This document shows positions 18,265 to 27,050 of a stretch of DNA of 64,000 nt, piece by piece. Each line of letters opens with the position of its first letter. Within the stretch, counting starts at the first letter, position 1. A program made the translations under genes and the position numbers. The notes under the pieces are model-generated. The model had not been told where the DNA came from. It made no database searches and saw only the letters and a program-made list of their open reading frames with translations. The stretch is taken from assembly GCA_944322615.1 (NCBI GenBank), contig CALUPH010000007.1, positions 36,273 through 100,272 on the forward strand, given 5' to 3'. Source of the stretch: Candidatus Gastranaerophilales bacterium. Lineage in GTDB: Bacteria > Cyanobacteriota > Vampirovibrionia > Gastranaerophilales > Gastranaerophilaceae.

Positions 18265-20028
18265 ATGAAATATGTTTTGGTTTTTCCTCCATTAGTTATG
18301 GGATTTGCTCCAATTATAGGAGTCCCTCAATTACAATGTGCTTTAAAATCAAATGATGTAGATACAATAGCTTTTGATTGTAATATAGATTTTCTTGATT
18401 ATGTATTGAGCAAAAATTATTTTGATAATCTACTTAAATATGCAGATAAAATAAAAAAAACTGATAAAAACGTTTTAAGTAATTTAAACTTAAGTATAGA
18501 GTTAATAGAAAAAAATTATTCACCAAAAGATATAGAAGAAATATCTCAAAAAATAGAGTTCGCAAAAAAAATATTAAAAGATAAAAAACTTTTTTATAAC
18601 CCAATATTGTGTGATTGGGCAATGAAAATTATAAAAAAAGCAGGCAATATTATTTTTAGAATTTTGGCTGAATCAGAAGGCGCAATATATGCAATTAAAG
18701 ATATAAGTGTTGATAGTATATTAAATTTTATAACACTAGATATAAATATATATAGAGATTATGCAAAAAAATTTGCAGATGTAATAATAAAAGAAAATCC
18801 TGATTGCGTTGGTTTATCAATCAATTCCATATATCAAATAATATTTTCTTTTACACTTGCATATTATATAAAACAAAAATCCAATATACACATCAATTTT
18901 GGAGGAATGTTTGTTACCGAAAATTATAAAATAATGAAAGAAATTGATAAGATTATAGGAACATTTGCTGATTCAATCTCTATTGGTGATAGTGAAAAAT
19001 CAATTTGCGAATTAATTAAAGCTGTTTCTTCTCATTCATCACTTGAATCGGTGCATAATCTTATATATAAAACAGAAAATAATGAAATAAAAATTAATAA
19101 TTTTGATTTTTTTGTTGCAGAACAAAAACAACCATTTCCTTCATTTGATGGTTATAAATTTGAACAATATTTTTTACCTGAAATAATTTTACCTATATAT
19201 GCCTCAAAATCTTGTTATTGGGGGAAATGTGAATTTTGCAATTGTAAACTTGGCAAAAAAATAGATTTCAAGTCTCCCGAACGCTTTGTTGATGAAATCG
19301 AATATTTGTCAAAAAAATATAAAACAAAATTTTTCTATTTCTGGGATAATTCAATTCATCCTAAATATTTTTCAAAATTAGCAGATTTACTAATACAACG
19401 TAAACTTAATATAAAATATATGGCATTTGCAAGGTTTGAAAAGGAATTTACCCAATCACTTCTGGAAAAATTATACAAATCAGGCTTGGTAAAAATCAAT
19501 TGGGGGCTTGATTCTGGTTGCGATAGAGTACTTAAGTATATAAATAAAGGATCTACTGTTAAACAAAGTGAAGAAATTCTAAAACTTGCAAATAAAGCTA
19601 AAGTACGAAGTTGGGTCCATGTCATACTAGGTTTTCCAACAGAAACAAAATTCGAAGTCGAACAAAGTGTAAACTTCTTTAAAAAAAATAAAAAATATAT
19701 AACTTATCCTCAAGTATCAACTTTTATGGCTTTTCTATTTGGAGCAAAAATGTTTGATAACAAAGAAGAATTATCAAAGCAAATATATACGACTATGGAA
19801 GAGCGAATAATCCTTGAAAAAAGAATATATGATAATTTCAGAATTTCTAAAACTCAATCAAAAAGAACAATACCTTGGTATGAATGGGGTCAAGTTGCAT
19901 TATTATATTATTCAAGATATTCTCACATACAACTAAAAACATTGGAATTTATATTAAATTTTATGCTTGCAAATAAGACTATACATAACTTATATATTAA
20001 AAATTCATTTAGAAAATATGTAAAATAG
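18265..20028 (+). CDS. cobalamin-binding-type radical SAM protein B (left copy)
   Basis: A 587-aa paralogue of the protein encoded divergently at 18146. Its layout is the same: N-terminal VFPPLVMGFAPIIGVPQLQ, a Rossmann-like segment with ENPDCVGLSINSIYQI and NIHINFGGMFVTE, then the radical SAM cysteines in SCYWGKCEFCNCK (CX4CX2C), FWDNSIHP, FARFEKEF, INWGLDSGCDRVLKYINKG and VILGFPTETK. I start at the ATG at 18265 because GAAAGGA lies 8 bases before it; a longer frame opens at 18238. The 118-bp gap between the two paralogues must hold both promoters. It converges on the minus-strand radical SAM gene with only 6 bases between stops. Confidence 0.8.
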   Translation: MKYVLVFPPLVMGFAPIIGVPQLQCALKSNDVDTIAFDCNIDFLDYVLSKNYFDNLLKYADKIKKTDKNVLSNLNLSIELIEKNYSPKDIEEISQKIEFAKKILKDKKLFYNPILCDWAMKIIKKAGNIIFRILAESEGAIYAIKDISVDSILNFITLDINIYRDYAKKFADVIIKENPDCVGLSINSIYQIIFSFTLAYYIKQKSNIHINFGGMFVTENYKIMKEIDKIIGTFADSISIGDSEKSICELIKAVSSHSSLESVHNLIYKTENNEIKINNFDFFVAEQKQPFPSFDGYKFEQYFLPEIILPIYASKSCYWGKCEFCNCKLGKKIDFKSPERFVDEIEYLSKKYKTKFFYFWDNSIHPKYFSKLADLLIQRKLNIKYMAFARFEKEFTQSLLEKLYKSGLVKINWGLDSGCDRVLKYINKGSTVKQSEEILKLANKAKVRSWVHVILGFPTETKFEVEQSVNFFKKNKKYITYPQVSTFMAFLFGAKMFDNKEELSKQIYTTMEERIILEKRIYDNFRISKTQSKRTIPWYEWGQVALLYYSRYSHIQLKTLEFILNFMLANKTIHNLYIKNSFRKYVK

Positions 20029-20034
20029 ATTATT

Positions 20035-20907
20035 TTAGCTTTTTATATTTACTGTACAATTTTTACAAATAACAGGTTTATTGGCTAGTAGTTCTTTTCT
20101 TATTTTTGAAAAATTCTCATTATTAAAATATGATTTTATGTCTTTATAATTTCCAAAATCCATTTTACAATTAGCATCATTACAACATAAAGCCAATGTA
20201 CCATCAGGATGAATAACAATTGTTTTAAATGGTTGAGTACATATTTCCCTCGTGGCTTCTTTATTACATTCAAAAAGTATTTCTTCTAATCCATCCACTT
20301 GTACATTCTCAAATATTTTATTTTGCTCATTCCAACTTATAGGACGCACTATAGGATTAAAAACTATACTGTCTGTATAGTTTTTCCATTTTTCAATAAA
20401 CAGATTTATCTTTGTATTCTTATCACAAGTACAGTTTATTAAACGAGTTGGAGTTTTTTGTTCTTTTGCTCTTTGTTGTTTTACCAATATATCAAAATCT
20501 TTTATATTTTGAAGAACTTTATTAAAATCAATGTTTTTTCTGTATTTTTCATATGTTTCTTTATCATATCCTTCAATTGAATATATGATATGGGATAATT
20601 TTAGTAGAGAATCATAATGACTATCTGCTAACGACATATTTGTAATTACTAATATATTGTATTTTAATTTATTCAAATAACTTACAAATTCGTCAAAATC
20701 TGGATGGAGCATAGCTTCTCCATATGCAGACAGGGAAATTATTCTAATTGTTTTAATTTCCTTTACCTGTCTCATTATTTCGTAAAAAACCTCTTTTTTC
20801 ATAATACCTTGTGGAACATCTTTCCCCAAATTTCTTAAACAAAACAGACATTCTGCATTACATTTACCGCAAATATCTATAGTTATTTGTACTGGTTCTA
20901 TTTTCAT
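20035..20907 (-). CDS. radical SAM/SPASM protein (left copy)
   Basis: A 290-aa radical SAM enzyme. The cluster motif CNAECLFC is at residues 16-23, followed by AYGEAMLHPDFDEF in place of the GGEP motif. A C-terminal twitch/SPASM-type set is seen in CTQPFKTIVIHPDGTLALCC, NDANC and VICKNC (residues ~215-286). Its ATG overlaps the GT8 stop by 4 bases (ATGA), placing it last in the YcaO/ATP-grasp/peptide/GT8 operon. In this left copy the operon has lost the front of YcaO and probably its promoter. Peptide modification is the likeliest chemistry by family and context. Confidence 0.83.
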   Translation of the reverse strand: MKIEPVQITIDICGKCNAECLFCLRNLGKDVPQGIMKKEVFYEIMRQVKEIKTIRIISLSAYGEAMLHPDFDEFVSYLNKLKYNILVITNMSLADSHYDSLLKLSHIIYSIEGYDKETYEKYRKNIDFNKVLQNIKDFDILVKQQRAKEQKTPTRLINCTCDKNTKINLFIEKWKNYTDSIVFNPIVRPISWNEQNKIFENVQVDGLEEILFECNKEATREICTQPFKTIVIHPDGTLALCCNDANCKMDFGNYKDIKSYFNNENFSKIRKELLANKPVICKNCTVNIKS

Positions 20908-21968
20908 TTCTTACTCGCTTCAGATATTACAAAATCAAAGTGTTTATGAAAAAATCTTTTCTGGATATAAAAAAGTCTTGTTATGAAGGAGAAAATATGT
21001 TTTCTCGTTTTATTATTATTATATAAAATCATAATTATATAATAATAAATTCCTTTTTTATTTTTAAAAATTTTTATAAGATACTGTTTTACATATTCTT
21101 TTAGGTGAAAATATGGATCTTCAATATTTTGCATAAGATATAATATATAATTACTTTTCAGCTTTATATTTTTATATGGAGTTGCCTTTAAATAAAATAA
21201 AAATAAATCTTGCTTTGAGTGAAAAGTATATTTATACCATGGTTTATAATGAAAAGACCCAGCATAATGGATTATAACAGGTTTATCATAAGCCTCTTGT
21301 ATTTCTTCTTCTGAATATATGTAAAGGTTAGATTTTCTTATTTGCTTTTCTAACGTTTGTAATAGTATATCTCCAGCATTATATTTTGGTGGAATTTTTA
21401 AATATTTGCCTTTTAAGACATCATTTAATGCATCTTGATCAAAACACTCAAGTTTATCTGGATTTAATTTTATAAATTCAAATACTTTTTTAGGTATAGA
21501 GTGTTCTCTGAAATAAGATAAATTCATAAGCATAACACCAGAATTAAAGTAATTTTCTATTACTTCGACACATGCTATTGCATAAGAATCAATACAGATA
21601 GAATATAATTCTTGCAAATCAGAATTAACTATAATATCTGAATCAAGATATAAAACTTTAGAAATATATAAAGGAAGTATATAAGCAATATTAATCCTCA
21701 CATATGCAGTTCTAGACAATCTAGAATCCTTATTATTCGGACAGATGCTAAAATCACTTAATGAAATATGATAGGTGAAAACTTTTACATTATTTTCTTC
21801 TATCCACTTAACAAGTTTAGATATTTGTTTTTGTTTAATATCTGCATATATAAGATGAAAAACAATGTTAGACTTATTATTGGTAATAATAGAATTTATT
21901 GTTGCATAAACATATTGGATATAATTTTTATCAATAGTTAAACATATATTAATATCAGTGTTACTCAT
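20904..21968 (-). CDS. GT8 family glycosyltransferase (left copy)
   Basis: A retaining glycosyltransferase of family 8, which transfers glucose or galactose from a UDP-sugar. Using the ATG at 21968 it has 354 residues. Visible hallmarks are the N-terminal INICLTIDKNYIQYVYATI, the DxD metal site in VLYLDSDIIVN, FNSGVMLMNL, DQDALNDVL and the late H-x-x-G-x-x-K-P-W element HYAGSFHYKPW. A longer frame from 22067 runs inside the 60-aa peptide gene; I reject it because the conserved domain starts at MSNTD and the ATG lies 4 bases after the peptide stop, as in coupled translation. In a peptide-tailoring operon it could glycosylate the peptide; an LPS or capsule role is the alternative. Confidence 0.85.
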   Translation of the reverse strand: MSNTDINICLTIDKNYIQYVYATINSIITNNKSNIVFHLIYADIKQKQISKLVKWIEENNVKVFTYHISLSDFSICPNNKDSRLSRTAYVRINIAYILPLYISKVLYLDSDIIVNSDLQELYSICIDSYAIACVEVIENYFNSGVMLMNLSYFREHSIPKKVFEFIKLNPDKLECFDQDALNDVLKGKYLKIPPKYNAGDILLQTLEKQIRKSNLYIYSEEEIQEAYDKPVIIHYAGSFHYKPWYKYTFHSKQDLFLFYLKATPYKNIKLKSNYILYLMQNIEDPYFHLKEYVKQYLIKIFKNKKGIYYYIIMILYNNNKTRKHIFSFITRLFYIQKRFFHKHFDFVISEASKK

Positions 21969-21972
21969 TATT

Positions 21973-22155
21973 TTATTTGTAGGTAAAGAAATATCTTCCT
22001 GCATTTGAATATGTTGCAGCAATTTTACTCCAATCATAGAAATCATCATCAAATTCATTTGCGTCAAGATTATTTTCTTCTAAATTCTTCTCAAAAGACT
22101 GAATTTTCATTTCATTCAATTTATCACTAAAAAAGTTTTTAAAACTTTCAAACAT
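21973..22155 (-). CDS. 60-aa peptide, candidate RiPP precursor (left copy)
   Basis: A 60-residue peptide without cysteine. The first ~25 residues form an amphipathic Phe/Lys-rich helix (MFESFKNFFSDKLNEMKI), residues 26-42 are strongly acidic (LEENNLDANEFDDDFYDW), and the tail SKIAATYSNAGRYFFTYK is Tyr/Phe/Ser/Thr-rich. The ribosome binding site AAGGGG about 10 bases before the ATG is among the best in the locus. It sits 13 bases after the ATP-grasp gene and 4 bases before the GT8 start. Leader-like helix plus acidic stretch plus aromatic tail, between YcaO/ATP-grasp and radical SAM/GT8 genes, fits a RiPP precursor; no homologue is known to me. It could instead be a small accessory protein. 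Confidence 0.6.
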   Translation of the reverse strand: MFESFKNFFSDKLNEMKIQSFEKNLEENNLDANEFDDDFYDWSKIAATYSNAGRYFFTYK

Positions 22156-22168
22156 AGATTATTCCCCT

Positions 22169-23038
22169 TTATTTTATTAATAACATATTTCCTATTTTAC
22201 GATCAACTTTTGAATCAGTATACTTCATAAAACCACTAAATGGAGTAAACGTCATTTCTGCTAAATATATATTTCCCTGATTTTCATAAAAGTCAACACG
22301 CACCAATTTGAATTGTTCTGATAGTTTTTTTGCATACTCTATCATTTTTTGCAAATTTTTAGGTGGCTCTATTACATATGATAATTTTGGATGATCAGTA
22401 TATTCATAATCAAGTTTTTGCCAATTTAAATCAAAAAATGCAACTTTCTCGTTCCTAAAACACTCAATAAATTTTGGTTCTCCATTAAAACATGTTATTT
22501 TAAATTCCATAAAACCATGATTTGGATCTTCTCCATGAATATATTCTTCAACAAAAATTTGTCTTTTTATACCACTATACTGCATTTCAAAACAAAAATT
22601 AAAAGAGAAATCTCTAGATAAAATAAAATCAAAGTATTTTCTATGCATATTAAAAGATAATTCTGAATCTTTTGATAAATATTCATCTTTATCTGAAATA
22701 ATTATTGAATCTTTACAATAAGCATTTGTTTTTATAACAAATTGTTGTGGACATTTAGAAAAATCGAGCTCATCAAAAGAATTTGCGACATCATATACTT
22801 TTGCAGTCTTTATTTCAGGAAAGCTTCTTTTAATGTATTCTTTTACTCCAAGTTTATCTGTCAACTGAGATTTTATGGGTGTGCAATCAAATAATTTTAT
22901 CCATTGAATTTTGGCACTATAATCCTTCGGATTTGATAAATCCAACGACTTTCCCATTATTTCTTTGTAGAACTTTCTCAAGTAGTTTGGTCGCATTGAT
23001 GGAGGAATTTTAGTTAAAAATTCATAACTATACTTCAT
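22169..23038 (-). CDS. TupA-like ATP-grasp protein (left copy)
   Basis: A 289-aa member of the TupA-like ATP-grasp family, named for a protein of teichuronopeptide synthesis; ATP-grasp enzymes ligate a carboxylate to an amine through an acylphosphate. Elements seen are the N-terminal SMRPNYLRKFYKEIMGKSL and AKIQWIKLFD, the Lys strand QQFVIKTNAYCKDS near residue 99, FVEEYIHGEDPNHGFMEFKI near residue 160, and the metal-binding end VRVDFYENQGNIYLAEMTFTPFSGF near residue 246. AGGAAG precedes the ATG. It follows YcaO by 12 bases and precedes the peptide gene by 13. It could extend the peptide's C-terminus or couple amino acids to a cell-wall polymer. Confidence 0.82.
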   Translation of the reverse strand: MKYSYEFLTKIPPSMRPNYLRKFYKEIMGKSLDLSNPKDYSAKIQWIKLFDCTPIKSQLTDKLGVKEYIKRSFPEIKTAKVYDVANSFDELDFSKCPQQFVIKTNAYCKDSIIISDKDEYLSKDSELSFNMHRKYFDFILSRDFSFNFCFEMQYSGIKRQIFVEEYIHGEDPNHGFMEFKITCFNGEPKFIECFRNEKVAFFDLNWQKLDYEYTDHPKLSYVIEPPKNLQKMIEYAKKLSEQFKLVRVDFYENQGNIYLAEMTFTPFSGFMKYTDSKVDRKIGNMLLIK

Positions 23039-23050
23039 TTTGCTTACTTC

Positions 23051-23683
23051 CTATTTGAACAATATATCATAAAACATACTCTGAGTAAATATATTAAGAC
23101 GATTTAGAAGTCCAAGAGTTTTGGCATTTTTCATTATACAAGTATTTTTCAAATAATAACTTTCAGTATTTGGATTACTTTTTATAATTTTTTTTAATTT
23201 CTCAAAATCAAAACTATCTATTAAATATTTTTTGATTATTTTAAAGTTAAGTTCATTCATCTTTGTTTTTTCTGCAAATTTTCTACCGTATTTTTGCGTT
23301 ATAAAAGTTTCAATTTCTTTCTTTGATTTATTCATAAAACACAAATCATAATAATCATATAAAATATTTGATACAGATTCATTTTGGCCATTTAGACGTT
23401 GTTTATATCTTTTTATAAATTTTTGAATTCTTTTTTTATCTTTTAGAACAACTGAACATAAGAAAAATAAATATTCAGAGGGTAATTTAGATATTTTTTC
23501 GGGATAGATTTCTTCTACAATATTATCCAAAGTTTTTATTAAATCTTTAATGGTTATGTTTTCAGTTTTTTCACCATATGAATATTTTTGCCATTTTATT
23601 ACCTTTTGCTTTTTTTGAATTATTTTCGCTGTGAGTTTTGGATGACATATCATTTCGGGTATAAAAACCCTTACTGTAGGAAA
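23051..23683 (-). pseudogene. 5'-truncated YcaO remnant (C-terminal ~210 residues)
   Basis: This stretch is identical to the last ~210 codons of the intact YcaO gene at 33771-35558 and then stops abruptly at 23683, where it is fused to the middle of a TPR gene on the opposite strand. Residues 1-385, with all the ATP-binding YcaO motifs, are absent. A frame can start at an internal Met at 23653 but has no native promoter or ribosome site. The truncation also removes the head of the left-copy operon. Confidence 0.88.
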
Positions 23684-24808
23684 AATCCTAAAAATGCATT
23701 TGAATATAAAGCTAAAATTGAATCTGCATTATTTCTAAAAAAATACAAAATCAGTAATAAATTAATTAAAGAAGCAGAATGTAACAACTATCTTGATTTA
23801 AATTCTTATCAGGTAATTTCTTACTTATATTGTAATAATAAAAAATATAAAGAATGTATAATTTATGCAAATAAAGCAATTTTATGCAATAGTGAATCAG
23901 GCTATAATTATTTTATAAAGGGCAATGCTCTTTATAAACAAAAAAGATATAAAGAGGCAATTCAATACTTAAAATCAGCTGAAAAATATAAATATAAATC
24001 AAAATATTTAAATTTAATGCTTGCATATTCATACTTAGAAGAAAATGATTATAAAAATTCTCTAAAGTATACTCAAAAAGTAAAAAAAGATGCAAACCCT
24101 TTCTATGAAAGAGGAACTATGTTTTATAATCAGAAGAATTATGATAAGGCATTAAATGATCTTTTAATGGCAGAATCTGTCGGATATAAAGATGATTTTA
24201 TATATACAAGATTATCATTTTTATATGCAAATAAAGGTGAATATGAAAAATCTTTAAATTATGCAAATAAAGCTATTATCAACAACTCAAAAGATGGTAT
24301 TGCACACTATAGAAAAGGCATTGCTTTATATAATATGAAAGATTATATAAATGCAAAAAAATCTTTTCTTCAAGCTGAAAAATTAAATTATATTCACTCA
24401 GGCAATATGTTTGAAAAATTATCTTTCATTTTCACTATAGAAAATAATTATAAACAAGCAATTAATTATGCGAATAAAGCAATTATTTTAAATTCTCAAA
24501 ATGCATATGCGTATTATAGAAAAGGTTATGCACTATTTTATTCTCAAAAATTTTCAAAAGCAAAAGAAAGCTTGGTAAAATCAGATAAATTAGGCTTCTT
24601 AAATTATAATTTATTCTCAATGTTATCTTATCTTTTTTATATTGAAAATGATTTTAAGAAAGCACACTTTTATATTAATAAAGCTCTATTATTATGCAAA
24701 GATGATTCAACTATATATTATTTAAAAGCAGGTATTTTAGCTAGTCTTGGTAAAGAAAAAGAAGCTGTAAATTATTATCAGAAAGCACTTACTTTAGAAG
24801 GAAACTAG
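23684..24808 (+). pseudogene. 5'-truncated, hybrid TPR gene
   Basis: This equals residues ~140-514 of the TPR gene at 12544. The open frame technically begins at 23588, but its first ~32 codons are only the complement of YcaO, so it has no native start. Bases 23684-24098 differ from 12964-13378 at about 35 positions with no insertions or deletions (about 8%), whereas from 24099 to the stop it is identical to the left gene. It is therefore a mosaic of a diverged TPR allele and the left-hand allele. It may be silent, or a donor sequence for recombination with the full gene. Confidence 0.8.
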
Positions 24809-24916
24809 CTCTTTACTCTTTATAAATTTATAGAAATTAAGTTTGTGCATAAAATTTTTCTTGCAATATTTATTCTGTTAAAATATATTTATCATTAATC
24901 AATTTGTAAGATACAA

Positions 24917-25444
24917 TTATTTATTAATATGCTTTATTATTTGTTGCGCTTTATTATAACAGTATTTACACTCCGAACCGCATTTATAATGACAATCTTT
25001 TCCGTTTTTTACAAAATATCTAATGTCAGGTAAATGTTTCTTTATATCTTTTACTAATAATTCTACAGGCAAATTTCTTGAATAACGATATCTGAAATAA
25101 AAAAATCTTATTGGAATATTATCAATAGAATGAGGATTCTTAATACCATTAAAATAATTATAATAGTAGTTTAATAACATATTGTTAGTTGGGACAGTTC
25201 TTCCAACAAGCTTATAATGCCTATATCCCATATCACCATAATAATCAATTTCCCAAGGGAAAATAATTCTTGATAAACACAAATATTCTATATATTGTTG
25301 TAGAGAAGTTGTTAAATCATAACATTTTTTAGATATAAAGAAATGCTCAAATTTTTCATTTTCATCAGGGAAAAGTTTTTTTGATGTAAATCTGCTCTTT
25401 GTGTTAAAGCATGCTCTTTTCGGAATGGACATCCCATAATACAA
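24917..25444 (-). CDS. U32-like protein, C-terminal part in the -1 frame (right copy)
   Basis: Identical to 14197-14724. It carries YKLVGR and the terminal cysteine set CHYKCGSECKYC. The same A7 tract (25376-25382) separates it from the N-terminal frame, so the break predates the duplication, was copied by conversion, or is a functional slip site. Confidence 0.6.
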   Translation of the reverse strand: MYYGMSIPKRACFNTKSRFTSKKLFPDENEKFEHFFISKKCYDLTTSLQQYIEYLCLSRIIFPWEIDYYGDMGYRHYKLVGRTVPTNNMLLNYYYNYFNGIKNPHSIDNIPIRFFYFRYRYSRNLPVELLVKDIKKHLPDIRYFVKNGKDCHYKCGSECKYCYNKAQQIIKHINK

Positions 25445-26025
25445 CCTTCATCAGCAATAAGTTCAATTTCTGTATCGGAAAATTCTTTTCTTAAATTTTT
25501 TAATAAATGAAAGTCTTTATTTATTTCATAGCTTGGAATAAACTCCTTTATAAAAGGAAATAATTTCATCATGTTTTTAAACTGAGCAATTTGCGTATAT
25601 TCGCAAGATGTGGACATATATATTTGAAAATCAGGATGATATTTCTTAAGATAGCTTACTACTTGAAAATTAGTTACTCTTACCTTATTTGAACCAGTTG
25701 CTCTTAATTTATCCATTAAAATATCTAAAGCTTTTTTCTGCTCTTCATGTACCTCCTGAATATTTGAAAATCCTGCTACAGAATTCAATAAATATATAAA
25801 TTCAAATTTGTTCTTCTTTGCATATTTTATAAGTGGCATTACAAATTCAAAATTTGGTATTTCGTTTTCTGTTCTTATTTGCTCAAAAGATGACCTGTCA
25901 GATGCTTGTATTGGTAATGCAAAATAGAAAGAAGTAATCTTTGAATTAGAGAAATTATTATTAATAGCAATTATATCATCAATATATTTTAATTCTAAAG
26001 GCATAGGAACTGAAAATTCATACAT
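25312..26025 (-). CDS. U32 peptidase-like protein, N-terminal part (right copy)
   Basis: Identical to 14592-15305, with the GCIMGCPFRKEH motif followed by the slippery tract. It starts 2 bases after the radical SAM stop at 26028. Unlike the YcaO operon, this transcription unit (cobalamin-type radical SAM A, radical SAM, U32) is complete in both copies. Confidence 0.65.
   Translation of the reverse strand: MYEFSVPMPLELKYIDDIIAINNNFSNSKITSFYFALPIQASDRSSFEQIRTENEIPNFEFVMPLIKYAKKNKFEFIYLLNSVAGFSNIQEVHEEQKKALDILMDKLRATGSNKVRVTNFQVVSYLKKYHPDFQIYMSTSCEYTQIAQFKNMMKLFPFIKEFIPSYEINKDFHLLKNLRKEFSDTEIELIADEGCIMGCPFRKEHALTQRADLHQKNFSLMKMKNLSISLYLKNVMI
25375..25381 (-). other. A_AAA_AAC slippery heptamer (right copy)
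   Basis: Same heptamer and register as at 14655-14661. Its recurrence makes an independent sequencing error in one copy less likely, unless the assembler copied one consensus into both. Confidence 0.5.
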
Positions 26026-26027
26026 GC

Positions 26028-27050
26028 TTATTTATCCGTTCTAAAAGTTTTACAATGCTCTTTCAACTTTATAATATCATTAATTTTAAATGCAAGACAA
26101 CTGCCCAAACAAGTATGGTGTTTTAATTCTTTACAATCATTGCAGCCTGGTTCTGGCGGTAACAATGCTATATAACTATCTATTTCACTGTGAAAGAAAT
26201 GTTTTAGCTGAATTGGATTATCAAAATCCGATATCGGAACTCTTATATAATCGGAAAGACCTAAGCATCTGACTGCAGTTAAATCAGGTAAAATATCCAA
26301 TACCGGAATACAATATGGGTTTTCTAATAAATTAAATTTAACATCAAAACTATTTAATAATTTTAATTCTTCATTGTTAAATAAACATTGTCTAAAGTTA
26401 TTACAGTCAAAGAATGGATTTATATTATTTTCTTTACATTTTTTTGCAAATCCGATTATAAAATCTTTATTTTCTTTGAAATATTCACCTGGTTTTCTTT
26501 CAATTTTTCGTGAGGTATTTGGAATAACTAAGCTAATTCTTATATATTTTTGGTTATATTTCTTTAACAGATAAAAAATAAAATCATAATTCATATCTCT
26601 ACTGTATAAATTAATACCTAATGTAAAATTATCTCTAATTTTTTTATTAAGTAATTTTATATTTTCATCTAACTTCTCAAAGTTTTTTTCACCCATATCT
26701 TTGGGCGAATTACAATTTACTAAAATTTTAAAATTACCTTTCTTTATTAAATCTACATAAGGATTTAATTCTACACCATTAGTATATATTCCTATATACA
26801 ATTTTTTTGTATTAATTCTATCTGCAACTAAAAACTTAAGAATCTTTTCAAAATCTGGATGTAATGTTGGTTCTCCTCCAATTAACGATATTTTCTCATT
26901 TTTTGATTTCCTAATAAATTTATATGCTTCTATAAAATTTTCATATGAGATATTTATATATTCATTAATATTTCTTTCTGTTTTTAATTCATTTGCAAAA
27001 CAATAAGGACAATGTAAATTACATTTATATGTTAAAAATATATTAGACAT
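26028..27050 (-). CDS. radical SAM protein with C-terminal Cys cluster (right copy)
   Basis: Identical to 15308-16330 (CNLHCPYC, GGEPTLHP, C-terminal PGCNDC and HHTCLGSC). It overlaps the cobalamin-type gene upstream by 8 bases and is coupled to the U32-like gene downstream. Confidence 0.85.
   Translation of the reverse strand: MSNIFLTYKCNLHCPYCFANELKTERNINEYINISYENFIEAYKFIRKSKNEKISLIGGEPTLHPDFEKILKFLVADRINTKKLYIGIYTNGVELNPYVDLIKKGNFKILVNCNSPKDMGEKNFEKLDENIKLLNKKIRDNFTLGINLYSRDMNYDFIFYLLKKYNQKYIRISLVIPNTSRKIERKPGEYFKENKDFIIGFAKKCKENNINPFFDCNNFRQCLFNNEELKLLNSFDVKFNLLENPYCIPVLDILPDLTAVRCLGLSDYIRVPISDFDNPIQLKHFFHSEIDSYIALLPPEPGCNDCKELKHHTCLGSCLAFKINDIIKLKEHCKTFRTDK

Larger units (their letters stand above)
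13379..23683. repeat. 10,305-bp tandem duplication, left copy
   Basis: Every gene in this stretch recurs 10,720 bases to the right with identical predicted protein, and the DNA lines I compared are identical. The last mismatch on the left is at 13378/24098 (t versus c). On the right the copies part at 23684/34404, where this copy jumps into TPR sequence and the other continues into YcaO. No insertion sequence, integrase or terminal inverted repeat is visible at either boundary. Confidence 0.93.

Noticed and set aside
21969..22067. GT8 start at 22067 (387-aa form)
   Set aside because: It lies out of frame within the 60-aa peptide gene, gives a Met-rich unstructured extension, and the conserved GT8 domain begins at the ATG at 21968.
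23588..24808. A complete 406-aa TPR protein starting at 23588
   Set aside because: The first ~32 codons are only the complement of YcaO and have no TPR character. The gene is a 5'-truncated fragment opened by chance readthrough at the fusion.
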